64,000 nt of DNA from Rhodospirillaceae bacterium (GTDB lineage Bacteria > Pseudomonadota > Alphaproteobacteria > DSM-16000 > Inquilinaceae): assembly GCA_020638575.1 (NCBI GenBank), contig JACKIH010000003.1, forward strand, positions 3,893,001 through 3,957,000. Reading direction: 5' to 3'. Shown piece by piece: positions 27,808 to 37,677 of this stretch. Under the pieces are notes generated by a model. The model was not told the origin of the DNA. It did not search any database and saw nothing but the letters and a program-made list of their open reading frames with translations. Every line of letters begins with the position of its first letter. Position 1 is the first letter of the stretch. A program made the translations under genes and the position numbers.

Positions 27808-28068
27808 TCAGACGGCGGAGGCGCCGGTGCGCACGCGGATGCCGCACGCCGCTTCGTGGGTCAGCGCGATGCGCTCCTCGCCATAGGCCAGGACGACGCC
27901 GTTCGACTGGTGCTGCTGGCGCACCTCCACCTCCACGCCGGGACGCAGTCCGAACTCCGCCAGGCGGCGCAGCGGCAGGTTGTAGCTTTCGAACGCAACG
28001 ATGGTGACCTGCTGCCCGGCGCTGCACTGCGCCAAGGTGGGCTGGCCGAGGGGGTGGGGCGACGACAT
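27808..28068 (-). CDS. feoA: Ferrous iron transport accessory protein A (SH3-like)
   Basis: An 86-residue cytoplasmic protein of the FeoA fold: TLAQCSAGQQVTIVAFES, LPLRRLAEFGLRPGVEVEVRQQ and LAYGEERIALTHEAACGIRVR. FeoA assists FeoB function, probably at its cytosolic domain. It is first in the feoABC unit; a Fur-like palindrome lies about 70 bases upstream of the ATG. Confidence 0.9.
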   Translation of the reverse strand: MSSPHPLGQPTLAQCSAGQQVTIVAFESYNLPLRRLAEFGLRPGVEVEVRQQHQSNGVVLAYGEERIALTHEAACGIRVRTGASAV

Positions 28069-28136
28069 GGTCGGGTACTCTTGGCGTGGCGGGATGCCAG
28101 CTACGGCCGGGCGACGGCGTCCGGCTCGTCCGTAAC

Positions 28137-28154
28137 AATGCGAGGCATTCGCAT
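28137..28154 (-). promoter_or_regulatory. Fur-like operator over a putative feoA promoter
   Basis: The sequence AATGCGAGGCATTCGCAT contains the 17-bp palindrome ATGCGA-N5-TCGCAT and resembles Fur-type boxes of the AATGAGAATCATTCTCAT form at most positions. On the minus strand, TTGACC (28175-28170), 17 bases and GCGAAT (28152-28147) form a weak sigma-70-like promoter that the palindrome would cover. Iron-dependent repression of feoABC is the expected logic. Whether Fur or another iron regulator binds is not visible. Confidence 0.5.
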
Positions 28155-28250
28155 CCATGCCATGATCTGGGTCAACCGTGGCACCGCGATGGCGATGGAT
28201 AGCGAAGCCGCGCCAGATCCCAACCGCGACAGGTCGAGCGCGCCGAACCG

Positions 28251-29999
28251 CTACCCGGATGCCGCCGTGCCCGCCGGCGTGCCGTCGTTGCCGGCACCGC
28301 GGATGCGGCTGACCGCATCGTCGATGGTGCGCTCGTAGGCCACCAGCGGCGGCTTGATGCCATGGACGAACAACTCGCGGCGCATGTCGTGGGAGGTGCC
28401 CGTGAGCACCAGGGAGACGCTGCGCTTGGCCGCCTTGTGCGCCAGCCCGCCGATGGTGTTGGCGGCGGTGGAATCGAGGAACGGCACGGCGGAGAAGTCG
28501 ATGACGAGCGCGCCGTAGGTATCGGAGATGCGGTCGAGCACCGAGCCGATGGAGGCCGCCGCCCCGAAGAAGAAGGCGCCGGAGATGCGGTAGACCACAA
28601 GCTGGCGGTCGGTCACCGCAGCTTCGTCGTAGGGCGTGCGCACGCCGCCCGCCTTGTCGGCCTTGTCCTCGATGACGAAGGGCGTGTGGGTTTCGATCGC
28701 CGTGGTCTTGGACATGCGGCTGATGAACAGCACCGAGCCGAGCGCGAAACCCACCACGATGGCTTCCGTGAGGTCGCGGAAGATGGTGAGTGCGAAGGTG
28801 ACCAGCAGCACCGCAGCGTCGCCGCGCGAGGCGCGCAGGAGGATGGCGATGGCCTGCATTTCCACCATGTTCCAGGCGACGATGGCGAGCACGCCGGCCA
28901 GGCTGGCCAACGGGATGAAGCTCGCCAGGGGCGCTGCCACCAAGATGAACGCCAGCAGGAACGCGGCGTGCAGCATGCCGGCCACCGGCCCGTGGGCGCC
29001 GGCGCGAACGTTGGTGGCGGTGCGCGCGATGGTGCCGGTGACGCAGATGCCGCCGAACAGGGCAGACGCCATGTTGGCCGCCCCCTGGGCCACCAGTTCG
29101 CAGTTCGACCGGTGGCGCCGGCCGGTCATGCCGTCGGCGACCACGGCGGAGAGCAGCGATTCGATGGAACCCAGGAGCGCGAAGGCGACCGCACTCGGCA
29201 GCACCGCCTGGATCTGTGCGAGCGAGAACGTCGGCAACGCCGGCGCCGGCAGGCTGGCGGGAATGCCGCCGAACTGGCTGCCGATGGTGTCGACCGGCAG
29301 GTCCAGCAGCCAGGTGGCGGCCGCAGCACCGGCCACGGCGATCAGCATGCCCGGCCAATGGGGGTGCAGCCGCCGGAGCCCGACGATCACCACGATGGTG
29401 GCGAGCGACAGCGCCACCGACGCGGTGTCGAGGGTGGGCAGGCCGGCCCACAGCACCGGCAGCTTTTCCAGGAGCGGCCCCGGCTCCGGCCCCTCCAGGG
29501 TCAGCCCCAGCAGCCCCTTGATCTGGCTGGCGAAGATGATGACGGCGATGCCCGCGGTGAAGCCCACCGTCACCGGGTAGGGAATGAACTTGATATAGGT
29601 GCCGAGCCTGAGGAAGCCGATCACCGCCAGGATGATGCCGGCGAGGAAGGTGGCGAGGATCAGGCCGTCCATGCCGTGGGCGTGCACCGTGCCTGCCACC
29701 ACCACGATGAAGGCGCCGGCCGGCCCGCCGATCTGGAAGCGGCTGCCGCCGAGTGCCGAGATCAGGAAGCCGCCGATGATCGCCGTGTAGAGCCCCTGGG
29801 CCGGCGAAGCGCCCGAGGCGATGGCGATGGCCATGGAGAGCGGCAGCGCGACGATGGCCACGGTGAGCCCGGCAATGGCATCGGAGCGCAGATTGCGCAG
29901 CCGGTAGCCCTCTTCCAGGATGGTCACGAGCTTCGGCGTGAACATCTCGGCGAAACTGGCACGGGGGACTCTGGGCACGGCGGCGGTGCGACGGGTCAT
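28251..29999 (-). CDS. SulP family anion transporter with STAS domain
   Basis: A 582-residue inner-membrane transporter for sulfate or bicarbonate-like anions. The N-terminal membrane part carries DAIAGLTVAIVALPLSMAIAIASGASPAQGLYTAIIGGF, the SulP signature, and GGICVTGTIARTATNVRAGAHGPVAGMLHA. The C-terminal STAS domain (about 455-565) has VIDFSAVPFLDSTAANTI. No carbonic anhydrase or cys gene is adjacent, so the anion is undecided. It is followed on the same strand by feoA after 180 bases that carry the Fur-like box, and preceded by the XRE gene with an 90-base gap rich in GGACGGCG-type repeats. Confidence 0.9.
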   Translation of the reverse strand: MTRRTAAVPRVPRASFAEMFTPKLVTILEEGYRLRNLRSDAIAGLTVAIVALPLSMAIAIASGASPAQGLYTAIIGGFLISALGGSRFQIGGPAGAFIVVVAGTVHAHGMDGLILATFLAGIILAVIGFLRLGTYIKFIPYPVTVGFTAGIAVIIFASQIKGLLGLTLEGPEPGPLLEKLPVLWAGLPTLDTASVALSLATIVVIVGLRRLHPHWPGMLIAVAGAAAATWLLDLPVDTIGSQFGGIPASLPAPALPTFSLAQIQAVLPSAVAFALLGSIESLLSAVVADGMTGRRHRSNCELVAQGAANMASALFGGICVTGTIARTATNVRAGAHGPVAGMLHAAFLLAFILVAAPLASFIPLASLAGVLAIVAWNMVEMQAIAILLRASRGDAAVLLVTFALTIFRDLTEAIVVGFALGSVLFISRMSKTTAIETHTPFVIEDKADKAGGVRTPYDEAAVTDRQLVVYRISGAFFFGAAASIGSVLDRISDTYGALVIDFSAVPFLDSTAANTIGGLAHKAAKRSVSLVLTGTSHDMRRELFVHGIKPPLVAYERTIDDAVSRIRGAGNDGTPAGTAASG

Positions 30000-30089
30000 G
30001 GAAGGTGGCTGGCGGTCGGAGTGAGGGGGCGGACGGCGGGCGAACGGCAGGGGGACGGCGGACGAACGGCGGGGACGGCGGTCGGTCGG

Positions 30090-30353
30090 CTACGCGGTCT
30101 TCACCAGGGGCTGTTTCAGCCGGACGCCGCGGCCGCCGGCCAGGCTCTGGGCGTTGTCGCCGATCAGCTCGACGCCGGCCGCATCCAGCGCGTCGACCAC
30201 GCGGGTCAGGCTCTCCACCACACCGCGCACGGTGCCCTGGCTTGCCTCCATCCGTTGGATGGTGGGCAGCGAGACGCCGGCCAGCTCGGCCAGCGTGCGC
30301 TGGTCGATGCCGACGAGGGCGCGGGCGGCACGCATCTGGGCGGAGGTGATCAA
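30090..30353 (-). CDS. XRE family transcriptional regulator (short)
   Basis: An 87-residue DNA-binding protein. The helix-turn-helix covers residues 5-60: QMRAARALVGIDQRTLAELAGVSLPTIQRMEAS. The tail LDAAGVELIGDNAQSLAGGRGVRLKQP is the beta-hairpin-like extension common in small alphaproteobacterial XRE regulators of the GVRL type. A 24-bp palindrome straddles its own probable -35, so it is likely autorepressed. It is divergent from the metal exporter at 30603 and co-directional with the SulP gene; either could be a target. Confidence 0.85.
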   Translation of the reverse strand: MITSAQMRAARALVGIDQRTLAELAGVSLPTIQRMEASQGTVRGVVESLTRVVDALDAAGVELIGDNAQSLAGGRGVRLKQPLVKTA

Positions 30354-30383
30354 GACCGGTGTTCCCAGGGTCGTATGGAGGTC

Positions 30384-30418
30384 AATCTAGTATGTGATGT
30401 TTGATGTTTCAAGCATCA
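30384..30418 (-). promoter_or_regulatory. Promoter of the XRE gene with palindromic operator
   Basis: On the minus strand TTGAAA (30412-30407), a 17-base spacer and TAGATT (30389-30384) make a good sigma-70-type promoter 31 bases before the XRE start. Overlapping the -35 is a 24-bp palindrome (30395-30418) of the form TGATG-N-TTGA-N4-TCAA-N-CATCA with all nine base pairs symmetric. This is the layout of an autoregulated repressor. A weaker plus-strand promoter (TTGATG, 16 bases, TAGGGT) starts inside the same palindrome and could drive the exporter. Confidence 0.65.
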
Positions 30419-30602
30419 TGAATAGGGTAAAACACATGGTAATCGAAGGCTCAACAGTGAGCGCGCCCGGCCAGGCCCCGGGGATTGGACGCGGCGCACG
30501 CGGCCGGTAGACTGCGCGCCCCGACCTTTCCTGCCTGTCTCGCTCCGGCCCGGTGCCGTCCAGACGCGTCCGGCCCTGGCGCCCGCAATGGGAGGCTGAT
30601 CC

Positions 30603-31658
30603 ATGCACACCCAATCCACCGCGTCCTGGCAGCACCCGCACGTGTTTCTCGGTGCCGACCATGCGCGCAACGAACGGCGCGCCTGGCTCGTTGTGGGCCT
30701 GACGGCGGCGATGATGGTGGGGGAGATCATCGCCGGCATCGCCTTCGGCTCCATGGCGCTGCTGGCGGACGGCGTGCACATGGCCACCCACGCCGGCGCG
30801 CTGTCCATCGCGGCCTTGGCCTACCTCTACGCCCGGCGCCACGCCCAGGACCGGCGGTTCACCTTCGGCACCGGCAAGGTCGGCGAGTTGGCGGGGTTCT
30901 CCAGCGCCATCATCCTCGGCGTGATCGCCCTGATGATCGGCGTGGAATCGGTGGTGCGGCTGGCCAACCCGATCGCGATTTCCTTCGACGAGGCGATCGC
31001 GGTGGCGGTGCTGGGGCTGGCGGTCAACCTGGTGAGCGCCTGGGTGCTGCACGGCGGCCACCACGGCCACGACCACGGCCACGACCACGGCCACGACCAT
31101 GGCCACGACCACGGCCACGACCACGGCCACGACCATGGCCACGACCACGGCCACGGCCAGGGTCTCCACGATCATGCCCACGCCGGCCATGACCATGGGC
31201 ACCATCACCACCACCACCACCACGAGGACCACAACCTGCGCTCGGCCTATCTGCATGTGCTGACCGACGCGCTGACCTCCGTGCTGGCCATCGCCGGGCT
31301 GCTGGCCGGCCGCATCTACGGCTGGGTGTGGATGGACCCGATCATGGGTGTGGTGGGTGGCGTGGTGATTTCCCGCTGGGCCTGGGGGCTGATGCGCGGC
31401 GCCGGGGCGGTGCTGCTCGACACCGTGCCTGACGGCCGCCTGGTGGAGGACATCCGCAGCCGCCTGGAGGAGGACGGCGACCGCATCGCCGATCTGCACC
31501 TGTGGCGCGTCGGCCCCGGCCACATGGCGGCCATCGTCGCCCTGGTGTCCGACCGGCCGCAGCCGCCGGATGCCTACAAGGCCAAGTTGGGCGACCTGGA
31601 AGTGATCTCCCACCTGACGGTGGAAGTCCATCTCTGCCCGGCCCACGCCGCGGCCTGA
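30603..31658 (+). CDS. dmeF: DmeF-like cation diffusion facilitator with His-rich loop
   Basis: A 351-residue metal exporter of the CDF family. The signature LLADGVHMATHAGALSIAALAYLYA and the second metal motif HVLTDALTSVLAI are those of the Co/Ni/divalent-metal exporter DmeF. Between helices IV and V lies an exceptionally long His/Asp loop (about residues 150-210), largely seven copies of HDHG-type units plus eight consecutive His, which should bind metal on the cytosolic side. GGGAGG is 7 bases before the ATG. Usual DmeF partners (DmeR) are missing; the divergent XRE gene is the only regulator nearby. Confidence 0.87.
   Translation: MHTQSTASWQHPHVFLGADHARNERRAWLVVGLTAAMMVGEIIAGIAFGSMALLADGVHMATHAGALSIAALAYLYARRHAQDRRFTFGTGKVGELAGFSSAIILGVIALMIGVESVVRLANPIAISFDEAIAVAVLGLAVNLVSAWVLHGGHHGHDHGHDHGHDHGHDHGHDHGHDHGHDHGHGQGLHDHAHAGHDHGHHHHHHHHEDHNLRSAYLHVLTDALTSVLAIAGLLAGRIYGWVWMDPIMGVVGGVVISRWAWGLMRGAGAVLLDTVPDGRLVEDIRSRLEEDGDRIADLHLWRVGPGHMAAIVALVSDRPQPPDAYKAKLGDLEVISHLTVEVHLCPAHAAA
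31065..31148 (+). repeat. Seven tandem 12-base repeats inside dmeF
   Basis: Seven head-to-tail copies of ggccacgaccac (third and sixth ending in t) run from 31065 to 31148, encoding Gly-His-Asp-His units. A degenerate copy follows. Copy number changes would lengthen or shorten the metal-binding loop in steps of four residues without a frameshift. Confidence 0.92.
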
Positions 31659-31686
31659 ACCGGGCGGTGCGTCCCAACCGCCGCGA

Positions 31687-34600
31687 TCAGCCGGCCTGTG
31701 CGGGCTCCCTCGGCGCCGGCTCCTCAAGGGGCCGGTGATCGTCGCGCAGCAGCACGTAGATCGCCGGGATCACCAGCACGGTTAGAAGGGTGGAACTGGC
31801 CAGCCCGAACAGCAGCGAGATCGCCAGGCCCTGGAAGATGGGATCGACCAGGATGAAGGCAGCCCCCACCATCGCCGCCGCGGCGGTCAGCAGGATCGGC
31901 GTGATGCGGATGGCGCCGGCCTCCAGCAGCACCGCGCGCAAGGGCACGTCGGCGTCGCGGCGGTGGCGGATGAAGTCCACCAGCAGGATGGAATTGCGCA
32001 CGACGATGCCGGCCAGCGCGATGAAGCCGATCATCGAGGTGGCGGTGAAGGGGGCTCCCAGCAGCCAATGGCCGGCGAAGATGCCCACCAGCGTCAGCGG
32101 CACCGGCGAGAGGATGACGAGCGGCAGCTTGAAGCTGGAAAACTGCCCCACCACCAGCAGGTAGATCGCCAGGATGGCCACCGCGAAGGCCGCCCCCATG
32201 TCGCGGAAGGTGACGTAGGTGATTTCCCACTCGCCGTCCCACAGCAGGATCGGGCTGCTGGCATAGGCCGGCTGGCCGTGCAGGCGGACGTCGATGTCCA
32301 GCCCGCGCTCGGCCAGCGCATCCTCCACCGCCAGCATGCCGTAGATCGGCGCTTCGTAGGCGCCGGCCAGCTCGCCCATCACCATTTCCACAAAGCGGCC
32401 GTTGCGCCGGAAGATGGGGTAGGAGGAGGGCTCGCGCGTTACGTCCACCACTTCGCCCAGTTCCACGATGCCGGCGGCGGACGGCACCGGGGTGGCGAGC
32501 AGGCGTTCGTTCACCTGCAGGCGGTCGAGCGGCAGGCGCACCGCGATTTCGATGGGATCGCGCCCCTCGCCGCGGTGGGAATAGCCGACGCTGACACCGC
32601 CCATCAGGGCCGCGAGCGTGTCGTAGACCGCCTGCTGTTCCACCCCGAGGAATTCCAGGTTGTCCTGGTCGATGGCGAAGCGCAGGCGGTCGGCCGGGCG
32701 GCCGAAGCTGTCGTCCACGTCGACGATGTAGGGCACCTCTTCGAACACCGCGCGCACCTGGCGGGCGGTTTCGCGCCGGGTGTCGGCGTCCGGCCCATAG
32801 ACCTCCGCCAGCAGGGTGGACAACACCGGCGGGCCGGGCGGCACCTCCACCACGCGCACCACCGTACCCTCGGGCACCGCGAGATCGGCCAGCCGGGTGC
32901 GCAGGTCGAGTGCCACGTCATGGCTGGCGCGGTCGCGCTCGCCGCGCGGCAGCAGGTTCACCTGGATGTCGCCCAGCTCCGGGCTCTGGCGCAGGAAGTA
33001 GTGGCGCACCAGGCCATTGAAGTTGAACGGCATGGAGGTGCCGGCGAAGACCTGCGCGTCGACCACCTCGGGGATGGTCAGCGCCACGTCGGTGGCCGCC
33101 AGCAGCACGCGCTCGGTGTCCTCCAGGCTGGCCCCTTCCGGCAGGTCGATCACCACCTGCAGCTCCGACTTGTCGTCGAAGGGCAGCAGCTTCACGGTCA
33201 CGTCGCGGGTGTAGATCAGCACCATGGAGGCGAGCGTCAGCCCGGCGACGATGGCGAGGAACAGGCCGGAACGCAGGCGCCCGCGCACCAGGGGTCGCGC
33301 CACCTTCAGGTAGACGCGGCCGACCGGGCCGATGCCGTCTGCATGGCCGCCATGGCCGTGCCCGCGGCCGTCCGCGTCCGCACCGTCCTGGTGGCGGCGG
33401 CGCAGATGCACCATCAGCCAGGGCGTGACGATTACCGCCACGAAGAAGCTGAACACCATGGCGGCGGACGCATTGGCCGGGATCGGGCTCATGTAGGGGC
33501 CCATCAGGCCGGACACGAACATCATCGGCAGCAGGGCCGCGACGATGGTGAGCGTGGCGATGACGGTGGGGTTGCCCACCTCGCGCACCGCCTCCACCGC
33601 ACTTTGCAGGCGCGGGCGGCCGTCGCGCATGGCCCAGTGGCGGGCGATGTTCTCCACCACCACGATGGCGTCGTCCACCAGGATGCCGATGGAGAAGATC
33701 AGCGCGAACAGGCTGACGCGGTTGATGGTGTAGCCGAGCAGCCAGGAGGCGAACAGCGTGAGCAAGATGGTGGTGGGCACCACGACGAACAGCACCACGG
33801 CTTCCCGCCAGCCCACCGCCAGCACGATCAGCAGCACGATCACCACGGTGGCCAGCACCAGGTGGGTCAGCAGCTCGTTGACCTTCTCGTTGGCGGTTTC
33901 GCCGTAGTCGCGGGTGATCTCCACATGGATGCCGTCCGGCACCACCTCGCTCTGCAGCTCGGCGAGGCGGGCGCGCACCTCATGGGCGATGTCCACGGCG
34001 TTGGCGCCGGCCCGCTTGGCAATGGCGATGGACACCGCGGGCACGCGCACGGTTTCGCCCGCCGCGCCCTCGTCGCCACCTTCACCCTCCGCGTTCGCCG
34101 GCATCACCTGCCACACCCGCGCGTCCACCGGTTCGGCATCCACCACCACATCGGCGACGTCGCGCACATAGACCGGCCGGCCGTCGTAGCTGGTGAGCAG
34201 CAGGAGCCCGATGTCCGGCACGCCCTGCAGGGTCTGGCCGGCCACCACCGTCAGCGTGTCGCCGTCCTGGCGCACCGAGCCGATGTTGAAGGAGCGGTTG
34301 GCATTCTCGATCTTCTCCACGAGCTGGTTGAGCGTGACCCCGTAGAGCGACAGCCGCTCGGGGTCCGGCTCCACGCGGATCTGGTCGGGCCGGCCGCCGA
34401 CGATGTAGGTGTTGCCCACATCCTCCACGTCGCGCAGGTCGAGCAGCAGCTCCTCGGCGAGCTGGTAGAGGTCGTTGTCGGTCCAGCGGTCGGCCACGGC
34501 GGGGTCGGGGTAGACCGTCAACACCAGGATCGCCACGTCGTTGATGCCGCGTCCGACGATCAGCGGTTCGGGAATGCCCAGCGGCATGCGGTCGTAGTTG

Positions 34601-34956
34601 GCGCGGACGTTTTCGTGCACCCGGAGGATGGCGTCGTCCTCGTCCGTGCCGACCTCGAAGCGGGCGGTGGCGACCACGCGGTCGTCATAGGTGTTGGTGT
34701 AGACGTGCTCGACGCCGTCGATGGCCGACAGGATGTCTTCCAAAGGTTCGGTGACCAGTTCCACCGCATCGGCGGCGCGCAGGCCGTTGGCCTCCACGAA
34801 CAGGTCGACCATGGGCACGCTGATCTGCGGTTCTTCCTCCCGCGGCAGCGAGACGAGCGCCAGGGTGCCGGCGATCAGGGCCGCCAGCAGCAGCAGCGGC
34901 GTCAGCGGCGACCGGATGAAGGTCCGCGTGATCGTGCCGGAAAGATCGAAGCTCAT
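31687..34956 (-). CDS. RND efflux pump inner-membrane permease
   Basis: A 1089-residue AcrB/MexB-class protein that exports substrates with proton import. Features: N-terminal helix then LPREEEPQISVPMVDLFVEANG, helix IV with the proton-relay Asp pair in SIGILVDDAIVVVENIARHW, two large periplasmic domains, and TSMIGFIALAGIVVRNSILLVDFI in the second half. A cytoplasmic segment between the halves is His/Gly-rich (GRGHGHGGHADG), a possible metal-binding loop. The REEEPQ and overall form recall divergent RND members. It follows the adaptor gene with a 4-base overlap. No outer-membrane channel gene is present. Substrate unknown. Confidence 0.9.
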   Translation of the reverse strand: MSFDLSGTITRTFIRSPLTPLLLLAALIAGTLALVSLPREEEPQISVPMVDLFVEANGLRAADAVELVTEPLEDILSAIDGVEHVYTNTYDDRVVATARFEVGTDEDDAILRVHENVRANYDRMPLGIPEPLIVGRGINDVAILVLTVYPDPAVADRWTDNDLYQLAEELLLDLRDVEDVGNTYIVGGRPDQIRVEPDPERLSLYGVTLNQLVEKIENANRSFNIGSVRQDGDTLTVVAGQTLQGVPDIGLLLLTSYDGRPVYVRDVADVVVDAEPVDARVWQVMPANAEGEGGDEGAAGETVRVPAVSIAIAKRAGANAVDIAHEVRARLAELQSEVVPDGIHVEITRDYGETANEKVNELLTHLVLATVVIVLLIVLAVGWREAVVLFVVVPTTILLTLFASWLLGYTINRVSLFALIFSIGILVDDAIVVVENIARHWAMRDGRPRLQSAVEAVREVGNPTVIATLTIVAALLPMMFVSGLMGPYMSPIPANASAAMVFSFFVAVIVTPWLMVHLRRRHQDGADADGRGHGHGGHADGIGPVGRVYLKVARPLVRGRLRSGLFLAIVAGLTLASMVLIYTRDVTVKLLPFDDKSELQVVIDLPEGASLEDTERVLLAATDVALTIPEVVDAQVFAGTSMPFNFNGLVRHYFLRQSPELGDIQVNLLPRGERDRASHDVALDLRTRLADLAVPEGTVVRVVEVPPGPPVLSTLLAEVYGPDADTRRETARQVRAVFEEVPYIVDVDDSFGRPADRLRFAIDQDNLEFLGVEQQAVYDTLAALMGGVSVGYSHRGEGRDPIEIAVRLPLDRLQVNERLLATPVPSAAGIVELGEVVDVTREPSSYPIFRRNGRFVEMVMGELAGAYEAPIYGMLAVEDALAERGLDIDVRLHGQPAYASSPILLWDGEWEITYVTFRDMGAAFAVAILAIYLLVVGQFSSFKLPLVILSPVPLTLVGIFAGHWLLGAPFTATSMIGFIALAGIVVRNSILLVDFIRHRRDADVPLRAVLLEAGAIRITPILLTAAAAMVGAAFILVDPIFQGLAISLLFGLASSTLLTVLVIPAIYVLLRDDHRPLEEPAPREPAQAG

Positions 34957-36014
34957 GGCTCGCCGGCGTCCGCCCCCCCAGGTGGCACGATGGCGTCGCC
35001 GGGGTGCAAGCCCGACAGCACCTCCACCCCATCGGGCACCGGCGGTCCGCGGAACGCCAGCTCCGGCACCGGCTGGCCGACGCGCACGGGGATTTCCTCC
35101 CCGCTTTCCAGCCGCACGAAGTCGACGCCGTAGCGGCTGTACACGTACTCCGCCGGGATCACGATGGCCTGGCGCTCGCCGGCCGACACGAACACGCGCG
35201 TACGCTCGCCGATGAAGAAATCGCCAAGGTCGCCAACCGCCACGTCGGCTTCCACGCGGCCCTGGGCGATGCGGGGATAGACCTGGCGCACGGTGCCTTC
35301 GCGCAGGTCTTCGCCGGCAGCAGCCTGCAGCCCGCCGGCCCCCACCAGCACCGGGTCGCCCTCGCCGATGAAACGGGCGTGGCGTTCCGGCAGGGTGATG
35401 CGCAGCACCGTGACGTCCGACGCGATCTCCGCGATGACCTCGCCCGGCAGCACCACCTCGCCGTTCACCACCGGTACGCTGAGCACCCGGCCGGTCACCG
35501 GCGCCAGCACGGCTTCCTGGTCCATCTGGGCCTGCACCACGTCGCGCTCGGCTGCCGCTGCGGCGAGCTGCGCCGTCAGCACGGTAACCTGGGTGGTGGC
35601 CTCGTCCAGCCGCGCTTCGGTGGCGGTGCCGGTCTGGCGAAGCTGCTGGACGCGCGCCAGATCGGTTTGCGCCTGGGAAAGCTGGGCATCCAGTGCTGCG
35701 ATCTGCGCCCCAACGGCCGCCATCTGCTGCGGCAGGGTGTCGTCCACCACCCGCGCCAGCACTTGGCCTGCCTCCACCTGGCTGCCTTCGTCGATCTCGA
35801 TGCCGTCGACGGTGCCGGTGAGGCGGGCGCGGGCGGTCACCTCGTCCACACTTTCCACCGTGCCGAACACCGCCTTCAGATCGTCGATGGCGATGCTTGC
35901 CACCTCGAAGGTCTGGGCGGCGGCAGGCGAGCCGGCGACGGCAGCGGCCAGGAGGGCGAATGCGGCCAGGGCCATCGGCCGGATCGGGCGGGCAGGGGCG
36001 GGGCGTACGGTCAT
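34953..36014 (-). CDS. RND pump periplasmic adaptor (membrane fusion) protein
   Basis: A 353-residue adaptor linking the RND permease to an outer-membrane channel. A signal peptide (PIRPMALAAFALLAAAVAGSPAAAQ) starts at the chosen ATG at 36014. Then come a split lipoyl domain (ARLTGTVDGIEIDEGSQVEAGQVLARV and VLAPVTGRVLSVPVVNGEVVLPGEVI), a central alpha-hairpin of coiled coil (about 80-150) and beta-barrel (RITLPERHARFIGEGDPV). A longer frame to 36137 would lose the signal and extend into the palindromic repeat. It overlaps the permease start by 4 bases. Confidence 0.88.
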   Translation of the reverse strand: MTVRPAPARPIRPMALAAFALLAAAVAGSPAAAQTFEVASIAIDDLKAVFGTVESVDEVTARARLTGTVDGIEIDEGSQVEAGQVLARVVDDTLPQQMAAVGAQIAALDAQLSQAQTDLARVQQLRQTGTATEARLDEATTQVTVLTAQLAAAAAERDVVQAQMDQEAVLAPVTGRVLSVPVVNGEVVLPGEVIAEIASDVTVLRITLPERHARFIGEGDPVLVGAGGLQAAAGEDLREGTVRQVYPRIAQGRVEADVAVGDLGDFFIGERTRVFVSAGERQAIVIPAEYVYSRYGVDFVRLESGEEIPVRVGQPVPELAFRGPPVPDGVEVLSGLHPGDAIVPPGGADAGEP

Positions 36015-36072
36015 GGCGTGGCCACGGGTCGGTTGCAGTATGGCCGGTCGGCCTTGCGGGCAGCCGGCTAGG

Positions 36073-36195
36073 GCATGATCCGATCTGATGGACTCGCTTC
36101 GCGATCCATCAGGCCGGATCAATGCTCGCAATTTCAATGATCTAGAGCACGATGTCCGGCCAGACGCGGACGCGTCTGATCGAACCGTGCTCTAG
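36073..36195. repeat. REP/RIME-like element of two intergenic palindromes
   Basis: Two adjacent palindromes lie between the adaptor and regulator genes. The first (36073-36125) has outer arms GCATGATCCG and CGGATCAATGC and an inner 8-bp stem CTGATGGA/TCCATCAG. The second (36142-36195) has perfect 10-bp outer arms CTAGAGCACG/CGTGCTCTAG and an inner CAGACGCG/CGCGTCTG. The GCATGATCC and AGAGCA ends resemble dispersed palindromic elements of alphaproteobacteria. Only one copy is in this window, so dispersal is not shown here. Confidence 0.7.
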
Positions 36196-36303
36196 TCGGG
36201 CGCACAGCCTGCGCTGGCGCCTTGGTCGAGCCTATAGCAGATCGCCGGATTCCAGTCCGCTGATTGCGGAAACCTGCATTGAAAGTGCCTGTTTTATGGC
36301 CGC

Positions 36304-37669
<1,366 letters not shown>

Positions 37670-37677
<8 letters not shown>

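Noticed and set aside
31663..31682. Bidirectional terminator between dmeF and the RND gene
   Set aside because: A 6-bp GGCGGT/ACCGCC hairpin exists but has no T run on either strand; too weak to call.
31963..35133. A 1056-codon open frame on the plus strand
   Set aside because: It lies opposite the RND permease and adaptor genes; the translation is His/Gln/Val-rich with no motif, as expected of a shadow frame.
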